NCBI GenBank assembly: GCA_002497345.1 | Contig: DANS01000040.1 | Location: forward strand, 4,355-14,340 | Source: Thermoproteus sp. UBA157 | Lineage (GTDB): Archaea > Thermoproteota > Thermoprotei > Thermoproteales > Thermoproteaceae | Reading direction: 5' to 3' | Length of the DNA: 9,986 nt | Part shown: one piece after another, positions 1-5,903 of the stretch | Layout of the letters: each line of letters starts with the position of its first letter | Numbering within the stretch: the stretch's first letter is position 1 | Notes under the pieces: model-generated | What the model was told of the DNA's origin: nothing | The model's input: the letters and a program-made list of their open reading frames with translations, nothing else | The model's database searches: none | Position numbers and translations under genes: made by a program

Positions 1-722
1 TAACCGTCAAGGGGATGCGCTATTTACAACAAGCCGACGTGGTGGTCTACGCCGGATCCCTCGTCAACCCTGACGTGTTGAAATGGGCGAGGCCGGACGC
101 CGAGGTTTACAACAGCGCCTCGCTCATCACCGAGGAGATAGTGGGGATATTGATCAACAAGGCGCTGGAGGGGAAGCTCGTGGCGCGCCTGAAATCGGGC
201 GACCCCTCCATATACGGCGCTTTGTGGGAGGAGGCGATACCGCTGGAAGTAGCGGGCATACCCTATGAAATAGTGCCGGGCGTCACCGCCGCGCTGGCCG
301 CCGCCGCTCAGCTACGCATAGAGCTGACTGTGCCGAAGAGGGCGCAACACGTGGTCATAACTAGGGCCTCGGCGAGGGTGCCCATGAGGGGGGATCTGAG
401 AGACGTGGCCAAGTTCATGCTCTCGACGGGGGCCGTCGCCGTTATATATACGGGCGTCCACGTAATCGACAAGGTGGTGAGGGAACTCTCAGAAGGCGGG
501 TTGCCCATCGACACGCCCGTCGCTGTGGTGTACAAGGCCACATGGCCCGACCAGAAGATCGTCAAGGGAACCTTGGGCGATATAGCCCAGAGGGTGAAGG
601 AGGAGAGGATAGTGAAAGACGCCGTGATAATAGTCGGCGAATCCGCGGGGCCGAGGGAGGTGCCGAGGAGCTCCGTCTACGACCCGAGCCACGCCCACAG
701 CTATAGGCCCAAGAGGGTCTAG
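1..722 (+). CDS. cbiF: Cobalt-precorrin-4 C11-methyltransferase (CbiF/CobM), 5' end outside the window
   Basis: SAM-dependent tetrapyrrole methylase that methylates C-11 of cobalt-precorrin-4 in the corrin ring pathway to cobalamin; cytoplasmic. Family hallmarks are the early AGSLVNPDVL, which sets CbiF/CobM apart from other precorrin methylases, then GDPSIYGALWEEA and VPGVTAALAAAAQL, the conserved loops around the SAM and substrate pocket. The first ATG in the window (15) is not the real start. The frame is open to the window edge and reads TVKG just before it, which matches the usual LITVKG segment that follows the N-terminal GxGPGDP loop, so roughly 15-20 residues are missing. The C-terminal half looks complete and ends at TAG (720-722). 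Other cobalamin genes may lie upstream, outside the window. No frame damage seen. The family is secure. The exact step rests on CbiF-like motifs and could be confirmed by a profile search. Confidence 0.88.
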   Translation, partial: TVKGMRYLQQADVVVYAGSLVNPDVLKWARPDAEVYNSASLITEEIVGILINKALEGKLVARLKSGDPSIYGALWEEAIPLEVAGIPYEIVPGVTAALAAAAQLRIELTVPKRAQHVVITRASARVPMRGDLRDVAKFMLSTGAVAVIYTGVHVIDKVVRELSEGGLPIDTPVAVVYKATWPDQKIVKGTLGDIAQRVKEERIVKDAVIIVGESAGPREVPRSSVYDPSHAHSYRPKRV

Positions 723-767
723 GCTCTTGGGCCGATCGCCGAGGTCTCCGCCCTTTGGCTCCCTTCA

Positions 768-777
768 ATACTTAAAT
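768..777 (+). promoter_or_regulatory. TATA box for the ClC gene, leaderless arrangement
   Basis: ATACTTAAAT is centred about 25 bases before the ATG at 798. That is the distance from archaeal TATA box to transcription start, so the mRNA probably begins at or within a few bases of the ATG. No ribosome binding site precedes the ATG, which supports a leaderless transcript. Confidence 0.6.
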
Positions 778-797
778 CAAGACGACATACTAGCCCC

Positions 798-2156
798 ATG
801 GCGAGCCTCAGAGGGCTTAGCTACTTTGAGAAGTGGCTCCTCCTGGGCGTCGTGGCCGGAGTAATCGCCGGGCTCGCCGCTGTTGTGTTCTACACGTTGA
901 CGAGGCTCTTCGAGGACGTATTCATGCGGGAGCTCGTGGGCATGGCCGTGCCGAGAGCTCTCGGAGAGGGGGGCAGCTTGGATTTCCGGCCCAACATGGG
1001 CAACTACCTCCTCGTCCCAGCCGCGACGGCAATAGGGGGGCTGATATCGGGCTTTTTGGTGTACACGTTCGCCCCCGAGGCCGAGGGCCACGGAACAGAT
1101 GCTGTAATTAGGGCGTACCACTACCTACAGGGCAAGATACGGTGGGTCGTGGTCCCCGTCAAGGTGCTGGCGTCGGCCATAACTATAGGGTCGGGCGGCA
1201 GCGCGGGCAGTGAGGGCCCCACGGCGCTGTTCTCGGCCGGCATAGGCTCCTTGTCGGCCGACCTCTTCAAGCTATCTCCCGAAGATAGGAGAAGGATGGT
1301 CGCGATAGGCATAGGCGCTGGGATAGGCTCCATATTCAAGGCGCCTTTCGGGGGCGCGCTGTTGGCGGCCGAGATACTTTATAGGAGAGATATCGAGGCC
1401 GAGGTGCTCTACCCCGCCATCGTAGCGGCCGCGGTAGGCTACGCGATCTTCGGCGCGTTTTTCGGATACGGCCCCATATTCGGGGCATACCCCGGGCAGT
1501 TCAACCCCCAGAGCTTGCCCATATTCGCTCTGTTGGGCCTCATAAACGGGCCCATGGCGATCCTCTACGTAAAGGCGTTCTACGGCCTTAACGGCTACTT
1601 CAAGAAGCTCAAGATCCGCGACCACTTCAAGCCGCTCCTCGGAGGGCTCGCGACTGGGCTGTTGGGGCTGATGGCGCCCGAGGTGTTGGGCGAGGGAGAC
1701 GGCTGGATAAGCTTGATAATGCACGGCAAAATCGACGCGTTCTACTCGCCGTTGTTGCCGCCCTTGTTGTTGTTGGCCTTGCTCCCGTTTTTGAAAATAC
1801 TCGCGACGTCTTTCTCCATAGGATCCGGCGGAAGCGGCGGCGTGTTCGTGCCTGGGCTCTTCATAGGGGCTTTCGTGGGCGCCGATTTGGGCCTCCTGTT
1901 TCGGCACTTCTACCACCAACTGGTCCCCTCGCTGGCGCCCTTCGTGATCGTCGGCATGGCCTCGTTCTTCGCGGCCGCCGGCAAGGTGCCCCTCTCGGTG
2001 ATGGCCATGGTGGTGGAGATGACGGGCTCCCCCGAGCTGTTGCCGGCCGCCATGATCGCGACGGCGCTTTCGTACTTGACGTCGTGGGGCTACTCGATAT
2101 TCCAATCGCAAGTGGAGACCAGAAGGGACTCCCCAGCGCATAGAGCTGAGTACTAA
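798..2156 (+). CDS. ClC-family voltage-gated chloride channel or Cl-/H+ antiporter
   Basis: Polytopic membrane protein of 452 residues that moves chloride across the cell membrane. The three chloride-filter signatures of the family are present: a GSGGSAGSEGP segment at 131-141 (equivalent to GSGIP plus GREGP, with gating glutamate E139), and GSGGSGGVFVPG at 342-353 (the GxFxP motif). Hydrophobic segments run through the whole protein, as expected for a full ClC core. The position matching the intracellular proton glutamate of ClC-ec1 (E203) appears to be isoleucine after E192 (AAEILYRRD). If that alignment is right, the protein may behave as a channel rather than a strict antiporter. The ATG lies 25 bases after a TATA box. 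The protein stops at TAA (2154-2156), immediately before a readable but broken CBS-domain tail in the same frame. ClC cores without CBS domains are common, so this core may still work. Confidence 0.93.
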   Translation: MASLRGLSYFEKWLLLGVVAGVIAGLAAVVFYTLTRLFEDVFMRELVGMAVPRALGEGGSLDFRPNMGNYLLVPAATAIGGLISGFLVYTFAPEAEGHGTDAVIRAYHYLQGKIRWVVVPVKVLASAITIGSGGSAGSEGPTALFSAGIGSLSADLFKLSPEDRRRMVAIGIGAGIGSIFKAPFGGALLAAEILYRRDIEAEVLYPAIVAAAVGYAIFGAFFGYGPIFGAYPGQFNPQSLPIFALLGLINGPMAILYVKAFYGLNGYFKKLKIRDHFKPLLGGLATGLLGLMAPEVLGEGDGWISLIMHGKIDAFYSPLLPPLLLLALLPFLKILATSFSIGSGGSGGVFVPGLFIGAFVGADLGLLFRHFYHQLVPSLAPFVIVGMASFFAAAGKVPLSVMAMVVEMTGSPELLPAAMIATALSYLTSWGYSIFQSQVETRRDSPAHRAEY

Positions 2157-2520
2157 TCGCCCGTGCTCAGAACGTTGAGGGTCTAAGACGCCGAGCTGGT
2201 CGACTTGAAGGCCTACATCAAGGAGAGGGTCGCGGCGGTCGTGGAGAGGATGCTCGCGAACCACCTCATGGGCCTGCCCGCCGTCAACGACCAAGGCGAG
2301 TTCGTGGGGGCGGTCCTTCTGCACGATTTGGAGAAAGCCGATGCGAACGAGGCGATAGAGGCGCATGCGGTCGAGGGAACGCCCTACGTGACGCCAGGAC
2401 GCGTTGGAGGTAATGGGCAGGTTGAAGACGCGGTGGGCGTGCGTTGTGAAAGACGGCACGCGGGCGTGTTGACCATACCTAATCAAGGCGTATCGCCGAC
2501 ATGTGCAACAAGCGAGATAG
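2157..2520 (+). pseudogene. Decayed C-terminal CBS-domain pair of the ClC gene
   Basis: Reading on in the ClC frame past the TAA gives SPVLRTLRV, a second TAA (2184-2186), then a first CBS repeat ending in MGLPAVNDQGEFVGAVLLHD, the standard CBS core of two strands with a GxxVGxV turn. At about 2397 one extra G moves the coding signal to another frame, which reads DALEVMGRLKTRWACVVKDG, the start of a second CBS repeat. At about 2456-2472 the signal moves back to the ClC frame for AGVLT, then out again to YLIKAYRRHVQQAR, ending at TAG (2518-2520). Two stops and three frame changes in 360 bases, with readable CBS sequence on both sides, show a former Bateman module. CBS pairs usually bind adenine nucleotides and regulate ClC gating. 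A TTG at 2205 could start a short product in the ClC frame, but it would contain only one CBS repeat and then run into unrelated sequence. Confidence 0.8.
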
Positions 2521-2740
2521 AGCCTCTCGCGTCGGTTCGCGCTCTTACACGTCGTAGCGCTCGCGCGAAACCTTGTCGATCCGCGTCGACGTATTTGCCC
2601 AAACGTTTGCGAGGCCTCCGCTCGCAGACGGCAACAAAAATTCCGAAAGCCATCGCGAGCCCCAAGACGCCGATGCGGCCCGTCGGGCGCTATCCCGCGC
2701 AGAGGGCTCCCGTGAGGCCTATATACCTACGGCGAATTGA
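2521..2740. other. Intergenic stretch without a convincing gene
   Basis: Between the CBS relic and the AlkP fragment there is no family I recognise. On the minus strand an open frame at 2483-2665 reads GLAMAFGIFVAV, which resembles one membrane helix, followed by basic sequence. Its second half overlaps the CBS relic in antisense, so I do not count it as a gene. On the plus strand, IKEAYRRLLQG at about 2769-2803 could be the most upstream trace of the AlkP fragment, in a different frame. Confidence 0.4.
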
Positions 2741-3160
2741 ATGCGTGAGGCTCGAGGCCGTCCTCTGGATCAAGGAGGCGTACCGCCGTCTACTACAAGG
2801 TTTGATCTAGGCGGAAAAATCGTCGAAAACTACGTGCCGGTGAAAGACGGCGAGAGCTACGTCTACCTCCAACTGCTTAAGACCATGACCACGTCCACAG
2901 GGCCGGATATCTTCGTCCTCTTGGCCGGGGCATCCGGCAAGGTTAAGGCAGGCCACGGAGGGACCGGCTGGCTCGTTCAGAACATACCCCTCATAATCAG
3001 AGGGCCGGGCGTGCCGAAGGCGTGGTCGTGGAGACCTCGCCCTACTCGGGGCCAAAGCTGGCGGACATAGCGCCCACGCTGGTGCGGCTAACCGATAAAA
3101 ACGACTACTACATATCGCAGTTCGACGGGAAGCCTATTTTCAATATAATTTTTTATCACC
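2741..3160 (+). pseudogene. 3' fragment of an AlkP-superfamily (type I phosphodiesterase-like) gene, frameshifted
   Basis: The C-terminal part of an alkaline-phosphatase-superfamily hydrolase, a two-metal enzyme that cleaves phosphate or sulfate esters. From about 2813 the frame reads GKIVENYVPVKDGESYVYL, then GPDIFVLL, then AGHGG with a metal-ligand-type histidine, then VPLIIxGPGVP in the form IPLIIRGPGVPK. The signal then moves by one base at about 3019 (AAGGC where AAGGGC would keep the frame). It continues as GVVVETSPYSGP and LADIAPTLVRL, the usual end of the family, and finishes near FDGKPIF at about 3142. The whole N-terminal half with the nucleophile is missing, and no credible start exists: the ATG at 2741 precedes residues unlike the family. 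The two frames are separately open at 2741-3070 and 3022-3213. A complementary 5' fragment of the same superfamily lies at 7286-7717. Confidence 0.75.
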
Positions 3161-3161
3161 C
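3138..3161 (+). terminator. Possible T-rich terminator after the AlkP fragment
   Basis: A T-rich stretch including AATATAATTTTTTATC follows the last recognisable AlkP residues. Archaeal RNA polymerase often stops at such T runs. On the other strand the same bases read as an AT-rich, TATA-like element, so the assignment is tentative. Confidence 0.3.
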
Positions 3162-3259
3162 TCTTCTTGTCGCCCGTTGTTTTTCTCTAAGGCCACGCGC
3201 TTATGTCTTCTGACGCGAATAGGCGCGCACAACTGCCGAGAAGGGGCCGCATGTCGCTA

Positions 3260-3274
3260 AGGGGTTTAACCCCT
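3260..3274. repeat. 15-base palindrome
   Basis: AGGGGTTTAACCCCT is a perfect inverted repeat of 7-base arms around one T. It lies between the AlkP fragment and a minus-strand promoter-like element. With a one-base centre it cannot form a stable hairpin, so a dimeric-regulator site is more likely than a terminator. No adjacent intact gene explains it. Confidence 0.4.
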
Positions 3275-3284
3275 CGTCCTCCCC

Positions 3285-3362
3285 CTAAGCAACTATACCA
3301 CCCTTAACCGGGGATTCTCCAGGGGCTCGGTACGCCGCGTTGATAAATTCGATGAGGCCCAA
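3285..3362 (-). CDS. Candidate small ORF or gene remnant below a strong TATA box
   Basis: Minus-strand frame from TTG (3362) to TAG (3285), 25 residues: GLIEFINAAYRAPGESPVKG with flanking residues. The open frame extends upstream as KATAPGDER, giving a plausible protein-like composition, but no start codon sits at the position expected from the TATA box at 3393-3408. A second frame has an ATG at 3370 that would give an unrelated 25-residue peptide. I do not recognise either. It could be the end of a decayed gene, or the promoter could drive a non-coding RNA. Confidence 0.2.
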   Translation of the reverse strand: MGLIEFINAAYRAPGESPVKGGIVA

Positions 3363-3392
3363 CCGCTCATCGCCGGGAGCCGTGGCTTTAAC

Positions 3393-3408
3393 TCCAATTT
3401 TTTATAGC
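3393..3408 (-). promoter_or_regulatory. TATA-like element on the minus strand
   Basis: On the minus strand this reads TGCTATAAAAAATTGG, a close match to an archaeal TATA box and one of the few AT-rich tracts nearby. Transcription would start near 3375 and run leftward. No intact gene lies within the next 300 bases, so it may be an orphan promoter. Confidence 0.4.
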
Positions 3409-3533
3409 ACGTGGTGTAGGCGGGCGGCTATATCCACATTGCTCCAATCCCCCTCCTGCCCACGAGCCGAACACTACAACGCAAGCCGCGTCTGTGCGCA
3501 TGTACGCGCCTCACACCCACCGCATCGAGAGGG

Positions 3534-3870
3534 CTAGGCGCCTTGACTCAATACGATCCCCGCATCCGATGCCGCCCCAAGCCTTCTGCAAGGCGATCCC
3601 GAGAGCCGGGAGCACAGGTAGCGGGATGGGACGTAGTGCCTGTCGAGAAGGGCTCCCGCCTTGAGCACCTCTGCCGGTGTGTCGGCCATCTCCGCGGCGG
3701 GTAAACGCTGTGAACCCTCTCGTATCCCCCTTAATTAGCAAGGCCTTCTCAGCGGCTTGCTGGGCCAAATAGCGGGCTCTGGCGCGCCTGTCGGCTTGTA
3801 ACAACAGCTCAATTGCGGCCAAATCGTCTTCAGCCTTGTCGAGCCGGTGGCGCCACCTCTCCCGGCTTAT
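3534..3870 (-). pseudogene. Relic of a HEPN-domain gene, broken in three frames
   Basis: HEPN proteins are small helical RNases or partners, usually paired with minimal nucleotidyltransferases. The first frame gives LDKAEDDLAAIELLLQ and ARYLAQQAAEKALLIKG, the classic HEPN opening (usually xAQQAAEKALKAL), to about 3727. The signal then changes frame to GYERVHSVY, matching the usual GHSL/RVHSV segment. It changes again to EMADTPAEVLKAGALLDRHY followed by VPSRY, the family's conserved second half, and on to SDAGIVLSQ before TAG at 3534. Two frame changes and no standard start codon (the expected position near 3870 reads ATA) argue that it is dead. It lies directly downstream of mntA, 28 bases after that gene's stop, so it was probably a third gene of a HEPN/MNT cluster. 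The 103-residue open frame at 3511-3822 contains only the opening part in frame. Confidence 0.7.
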
Positions 3871-3897
3871 GCGGCGGGAAGGCAGCCGCGGCAGAGC

Positions 3898-4293
3898 TTA
3901 ACGGCTGTGGAGAGCTAGGCCCAGCTCCTCGTCCAGTACGTTGGCCCACAAGGCGGCGAAGAGGAACTCGTCCCTGACCACCAGCTCAACCCCCCGCAAC
4001 GCCCTCCTCCTCAGCCACCCCGGGGCGTAGTTCAACACCACGACGTCTACCGGCAGGCCTATTGCCCTAGAGAGGCGCGAGGCGAGGTCGTCGGCGTACA
4101 CCCGCGCCTCCAACATGTCCAAGTCGCGGGCGAGGTACACCGCCACGTCCACGTCCCTAAAAGGACCCCCCTCCAGAAAGCTGCCGAAAAGGAAGGCGAG
4201 CGCGACGGCCTCCTCGCCGAGAAGCTCGGCCTTCAGCCTCTCCGCAACCCGCCGCCTCTCCTCGTCGTCCAGCTCAAACCACCTTATCGACAT
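3898..4293 (-). CDS. MntA-like minimal nucleotidyltransferase (antitoxin)
   Basis: Minimal nucleotidyltransferase of the polymerase-beta fold, 131 residues from the ATG at 4293. The catalytic signature is GSF at 37-39, then D47-V-D49 in FRDVDVAVY, with a third acidic residue at D83 in PVDVVVLN. These are the magnesium ligands of the family. In characterised HepT-MntA systems this protein inactivates its HEPN toxin by adding AMP units to a tyrosine of the toxin. Here it overlaps the upstream HEPN gene by 20 bases, so translation is probably coupled. An in-frame TTG at 4314 would add seven residues but extends further into the upstream gene, so I prefer the ATG. The spacing between GS and DxD is two residues shorter than in many MntA proteins. 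Target and activity are inferred from family and context. Confidence 0.85.
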   Translation of the reverse strand: MSIRWFELDDEERRRVAERLKAELLGEEAVALAFLFGSFLEGGPFRDVDVAVYLARDLDMLEARVYADDLASRLSRAIGLPVDVVVLNYAPGWLRRRALRGVELVVRDEFLFAALWANVLDEELGLALHSR

Positions 4294-4696
4294 AGCCCTC
4301 GGCCGCCTCAACAAACCTCCTTAGCAAGGCGAGGCCTGAGGCCTTTAACTCTGAGTATATCCTGCGGTCGTCCACTTCCCAATATCTGTGTACAATTAAA
4401 TTCCTTAGGGAGACCAGCCTCCTCATTTCCAGGGCCAGCTCGCGTGGTATTATGTTTAGGTCGCCGAGCATTTCGAAAACCTCCCCGTAGCTGCCGGGCC
4501 TAGCGCCTTGTCTGCGTGTCAAGACTATGCCCAGCTGGGCCGCGGCCTCTACGAACTCCACGACAGCATATCTCAGAGCGTAGACAGCCTCGTCGTCTTC
4601 CAAGAACTCCTCTACAGGCCTCTCCAAGATCCGCTCCATTACCCCCAACGCACGCCTAAGCTCTCTGAGGATCCTCCAAGCCCTGTCGCTATCCAC
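4274..4696 (-). CDS. HepT-like HEPN toxin (DUF86 family)
   Basis: All-helical protein of 140 residues that carries the RX4HXY motif of HepT RNase toxins: R98-N-L-I-V-H103-R-Y105 within SLRNLIVHRYWEVDD. R and H form the RNase site of HEPN dimers, and the tyrosine is the residue AMPylated by the partner MntA in known systems. The rest fits DUF86: a helical start (ILRELRRALGVMERIL), then YALRYAVVEFVEAAAQLG and a PRELALEMRRLVSLRN helix leading into the motif. The GTG start at 4696 lies 25 bases from a TATA box, so the mRNA is probably leaderless. The end overlaps mntA. All key residues are present, so the toxin-antitoxin pair looks functional. HepT cleaves or inactivates RNA in studied examples; the substrate here is unknown. 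Confidence 0.87.
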   Translation of the reverse strand: MDSDRAWRILRELRRALGVMERILERPVEEFLEDDEAVYALRYAVVEFVEAAAQLGIVLTRRQGARPGSYGEVFEMLGDLNIIPRELALEMRRLVSLRNLIVHRYWEVDDRRIYSELKASGLALLRRFVEAAEGYVDKVV

Positions 4697-4715
4697 GACT
4701 TAAAACGTACACCGT

Positions 4716-4725
4716 GTTAATATCT
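4716..4725 (-). promoter_or_regulatory. TATA box for hepT-mntA
   Basis: The minus strand reads AGATATTAAC, centred about 25 bases upstream of the GTG start at 4696. The spacing indicates a leaderless transcript beginning at the toxin start codon and covering both genes of the pair. Confidence 0.55.
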
Positions 4726-4761
4726 ATTCTACAGCCAAGCAACCAGGTTCGAGAAAGGCGC

Positions 4762-4887
4762 CTACAGGATTTTTCTCCAACCTTTCAACGCTTCTAGTAG
4801 TTCGTAGCTCTGCCAAAAGCTCATTACCGTCATAAAGCTAGACGACGTCACGTCCAGCTTGTCACAGCCGCCTAGAAATTTTATTGC
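4762..4887 (-). other. Minus-strand open frame, possible 3' remnant of a gene
   Basis: An open frame of 41 codons ends at TAG (4762) and is closed upstream by TGA (4888-4890). It reads AIKFLGGCDKLDVTSSSFMT and then SFWQSYELLEALKGWRKIL. The amphipathic end and the lysine/tryptophan pattern look protein-like, and an internal ATG near 4830 could start a 22-residue peptide. I do not recognise a family. It ends about 65 bases before the hepT start and may be the tail of a lost gene. Confidence 0.25.
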
Positions 4888-5028
4888 TCACAAACTAGTA
4901 AAGGAACTCTCTACAGCCCAAGAGGTGGCTCCTTGTACGCAGAACGAGGCGTCGCCAGCTCCACTGCGGCCTAGCATCGCTGAAATCACCTCTGCCTTGC
5001 CTCTCTTGCCGGCTGGGGCCGCGCGGCT

Positions 5029-5295
5029 TTGAGAGTAGCCGTTAAGCCTGGAAGGCCGGTAACCCTCCTCAGAGTTTCGGAAGATTTGAAAAAGGCCCTT
5101 CTGCTGAAGGGGGTCACCGCCGAGGCGGAGAGGGTAGAGACTTGTAGCACCCAAATAGCCGTCGAGCTGGCCAAAGGCTCCGGATACGACGTAGTGAAGG
5201 CGGGCCTAGGTAACCACTTGGCCTATGTCCTAGACAACGTGTACGAAGAGGCGAAGCTCTACTTAGAACACCTAGGCGCCTCGGTCATCCCCTAA
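5029..5295 (+). CDS. Unrecognised protein, probably the 3' part of a frameshifted gene
   Basis: 88 residues from TTG at 5029 to TAA at 5295. It reads PVTLLRVSEDLKKALLLKGV, then ETCSTQIAVELAKGSGYDVV, KAGLGNHLAYVLDN and VYEEAKLYLEHLG. Even composition and alternating strand and helix patterns suggest an alpha/beta protein. I cannot name the family. The start is doubtful. Just upstream, in another frame, 4970-5032 reads PSIAEITSALPLLPAGAARL before a TGA. That segment joins naturally to VAVKPGRPVTLL, as if one base had been gained or lost near 5015-5035. An open frame continues upstream of it to about 4886. The likely reading is one protein of at least 110 residues broken by a frameshift. It has no identifiable promoter and no functional neighbour. 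Confidence 0.45.
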   Translation: MRVAVKPGRPVTLLRVSEDLKKALLLKGVTAEAERVETCSTQIAVELAKGSGYDVVKAGLGNHLAYVLDNVYEEAKLYLEHLGASVIP

Positions 5296-5400
5296 GCCGG
5301 CCCCGGCGCGGTCTCCACGCCCGCCGCCGTATCCCATTCATCTCAGCGGCATCTCGCCGAGCGGACCTGGATTTCTCCATCACGTAAACCTATCGCAACT

Positions 5401-5676
5401 GTGTTCAATTCCAGCGATATAGATCTGGTGGTCGTCTCGCCGGATTTCGAGGAGATGAGGTGGCTCGATCGCTTGGATCTAGCGGCCCGGGTCTGGCTGA
5501 GGCTGGGGCTGGAGAAGTGGGTGGAGGTCTTCCCCTACACCCCGGCGGAGTTCGAGGAGGCGCGGCGCAGGAGCGCCGCGATTAAGGACGCGGAGAGGTA
5601 TTGGGTGAAAGTCAGGCGAGCACGATCTCCTCCCCCTCGACCCTGTAGCTTACCCTCCTCAGCGGCTCTGCTGTGA
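5401..5676 (+). pseudogene. Nucleotidyltransferase fragment lacking its catalytic N-terminus
   Basis: The open frame starts at GTG 5401 with FNSSDIDLVVVSPDFEEM, followed by RLDLAARVWLRLGLEKWVEV, FPYTPAEFEEARRRSAAIKD and AERYWVKV. This is the second half of a polymerase-beta-type nucleotidyltransferase: SDIDLVVVSPDF carries the two metal-binding aspartates and the following helices match archaeal family members. The preceding helix and the GSRARG/GSFARG loop that binds the nucleotide are absent. Upstream in frame I read WISPSRKPIATV, which is not the family. Without the GS loop the product should be inactive. Family similarity ends near WVKV (about 5613). The open frame then runs into the antisense of the Rieske gene, so its last 20 or so residues are probably not native. 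It is a different subfamily from the MntA at 3898-4293. Confidence 0.65.
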
Positions 5677-5903
5677 GCTCCGGCGTTAGGGAGGCGCCCG
5701 TCCTCAAGTCGAACCTAGCCCAGTGGCACGTACAGACTATGTGATCTCCCTCCAGTTGTCCAGAAGTGGTGAAGTTGCAGAAGGCGTGCGGGCACTGGTC
5801 TTTATAGACGTACGCCTCTCCGCCTTTCCTCGCGGCGAAGGCCTCCACCTCGGGGAGGGGGGACGATAACCCCCTCTGGCAAGTCCCTAATCCGGATTCT
5901 CAT
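5612..5903 (-). CDS. Rieske-type [2Fe-2S] ferredoxin, apparent N-terminal frameshift
   Basis: Small soluble Rieske ferredoxin, an electron carrier with a cluster held by two Cys and two His. Ligand boxes are CPH and CTCHW, separated by 17 residues (the CxH-x17-CxxH form), followed by ARFDLRTGASL and a C-terminal strand EGEEIVLA. The uninterrupted frame starts at GTG 5848 and gives 78 residues, too short at the N-terminus for the fold. An ATG at 5903, preceded by GAGGAG, opens another frame with MRIRIRDLPEGV, a typical Rieske first strand. Removing one C from the six-C run (5857-5862, G on the plus strand) joins the two as VIVPLPEVEAF and gives about 96 residues, the usual size. It is either a mutation or a sequencing error. 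Partner enzymes are not visible. The 3' end overlaps the nucleotidyltransferase fragment on the other strand. Confidence 0.8.

Noticed and set aside
1272..2486. 404-codon minus-strand open frame opposite the ClC gene
   Set aside because: It is the antisense shadow of a clearly coding GC-rich ClC gene. The translation is rich in Arg, His and Gln with no domain.
2521..2810. Continuation of the plus-strand frame from 2205 beyond the CBS relic
   Set aside because: After 2520 the translation is basic, serine-rich and unlike any family. The frame is open by chance beyond the ancestral stop.
3340..3537. 65-codon plus-strand open frame
   Set aside because: Low-complexity Pro/Arg/Ser composition, and it lies opposite the minus-strand promoter and small frame. 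No family features.
5296..5400. Possible C/D box small RNA on the minus strand (GTGATGG and CTGA-like boxes)
   Set aside because: The C box is imperfect, the internal boxes do not fit, and the spacing is short. Not supportable by eye.
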